DNA of 6,478 nucleotides, taken from assembly GCA_026387485.1 (NCBI GenBank), contig JAPLLQ010000150.1:1-6478 (forward strand), in the 5' to 3' direction. The notes below the pieces were generated by a model that was not told where the DNA came from, did no database searches, and saw nothing but the letters and a program-made list of their open reading frames with translations. The DNA comes from Candidatus Omnitrophota bacterium (GTDB lineage: Bacteria; Omnitrophota; Gorgyraeia; Gygaellales; Profunditerraquicolaceae). Each line of letters starts with the position of its first letter. Position 1 is the stretch's first letter. Shown one piece after another: positions 6,156 to 6,478 of the stretch. The position numbers and the translations under genes are program-made.

Positions 6156-6478
6156 ACTTATAATTATTATTTTATTAGCTTGTTTAGGGTTAGGCTTATT
6201 TATCCACTACCAGTTTAGGGCCCCGAAAAGGGATTTTTCAGACTTTCGGGTTTATTATAACGCCGGAAAGGATATCTTATCCGGAAAAAATATATATGTT
6301 CGTTATAGCGAAGAAATTACTCCGTTTAAATACTCGCCTGTTTTCGCAGTTTTTATGTCAGCGTTTGCAGTCTTTGATAAAAGGATAGCGGCAAGTTTGT
6401 TTTTTCTGGTCAATTTAGCCTGCCTTTTCTTTAGCTTTAGCTTGTCGCGAAAGTTGATATTTTTTCAAAACTTACCCC
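6145..6478 (+). CDS. GT87-like (DUF2029) integral membrane glycosyltransferase, N-terminal part
   Basis: The frame is open from the ATG at 6145 to the window end (111 codons), so the protein is truncated here. The first transmembrane helix spans about residues 5-20. A polar loop follows with DFRVYYNAGKDILSGKNIYV (33-52) and TPFKYSPVFAVF (59-70), then more hydrophobic segments (about 66-77 and 81-98). The DF-x-VYY-x-A...G-x-x-xY and P-x-KYSP pattern is typical of GT87/DUF2029 proteins. These GT-C enzymes use polyprenyl-phosphate sugars, such as polyprenyl-phosphomannose in mycobacteria, on the outer side of the membrane. D33 would be the likely catalytic aspartate by analogy. The gene overlaps the GT2 gene by 11 bp. 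Family assignment rests on the N-terminal quarter only. Confidence 0.72.
   Translation, partial: MQRKLIIIILLACLGLGLFIHYQFRAPKRDFSDFRVYYNAGKDILSGKNIYVRYSEEITPFKYSPVFAVFMSAFAVFDKRIAASLFFLVNLACLFFSFSLSRKLIFFQNLP

Noticed and set aside
1..6478. CRISPR arrays, tRNA or rRNA genes, transposase genes, or riboswitches.
   Set aside because: No regularly spaced repeats, no cloverleaf or rRNA-like sequence and no transposase motifs were seen. The only gene-free stretch (51-261) is accounted for by the hairpin, inverted repeat and promoter.

Overview
The window reads as a piece of a bacterial surface-polysaccharide (exopolysaccharide, O-antigen or glycan) gene cluster with a toxin-antitoxin pair of the AbiE type at its head. 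All recognisable genes are on the + strand. Base composition is moderately AT-rich, and the genes are tightly packed with Shine-Dalgarno-type starts. The gene content fits an uncultured Gram-negative-type bacterium. The style recalls candidate phyla such as Omnitrophota, but that is only an impression and nothing in the window is diagnostic.

Layout. Positions 3-50 hold the last 15 codons and stop of an upstream gene, probably a family 9 glycosyltransferase. Positions 51-261 are the only real intergenic stretch. It holds a bulged terminator-like hairpin, a perfect 13-bp inverted repeat with a 30-nt spacer, and a good sigma70-type promoter (TTGACA, 16 bp, TATCCT with extended TG). Next come abiEi (262-1062, antitoxin and likely autorepressor) and abiEii (1046-1936, nucleotidyltransferase toxin), which overlap by 17 bp. 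After 19 bp comes a manC-type gene (1956-3220), bifunctional GDP-mannose pyrophosphorylase / phosphomannose isomerase. It is broken by an internal deletion of roughly 45-50 codons that also shifts the frame. Then follow a GT9 heptosyltransferase-like enzyme (3186-4295), a DegT/WbpE-like sugar aminotransferase (4304-5422), a GT2 enzyme resembling polyprenyl-phosphate sugar synthases (5415-6155), and the start of a GT87-like membrane glycosyltransferase (6145 to the window edge).

How the genes may work together. ManC (if intact) would supply GDP-mannose, and the aminotransferase would install an amino group on a nucleotide-linked keto-sugar. GT9 would add a sugar to a growing glycan. The GT2/GT87 pair looks like a lipid-linked-sugar module: the GT2 charges polyprenyl phosphate on the cytoplasmic side and the GT87 uses that donor at the outer face of the membrane. 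No terminator or promoter is evident between abiEii and the sugar genes, so they may be read from the abiE promoter.

No obviously new system is visible. The points most worth a second look are the deletion in manC, a G8 homopolymer at the domain junction of the antitoxin gene, the placement of abiE at the head of a polysaccharide operon with a different arginine-codon bias, and the inverted repeat upstream of its promoter.
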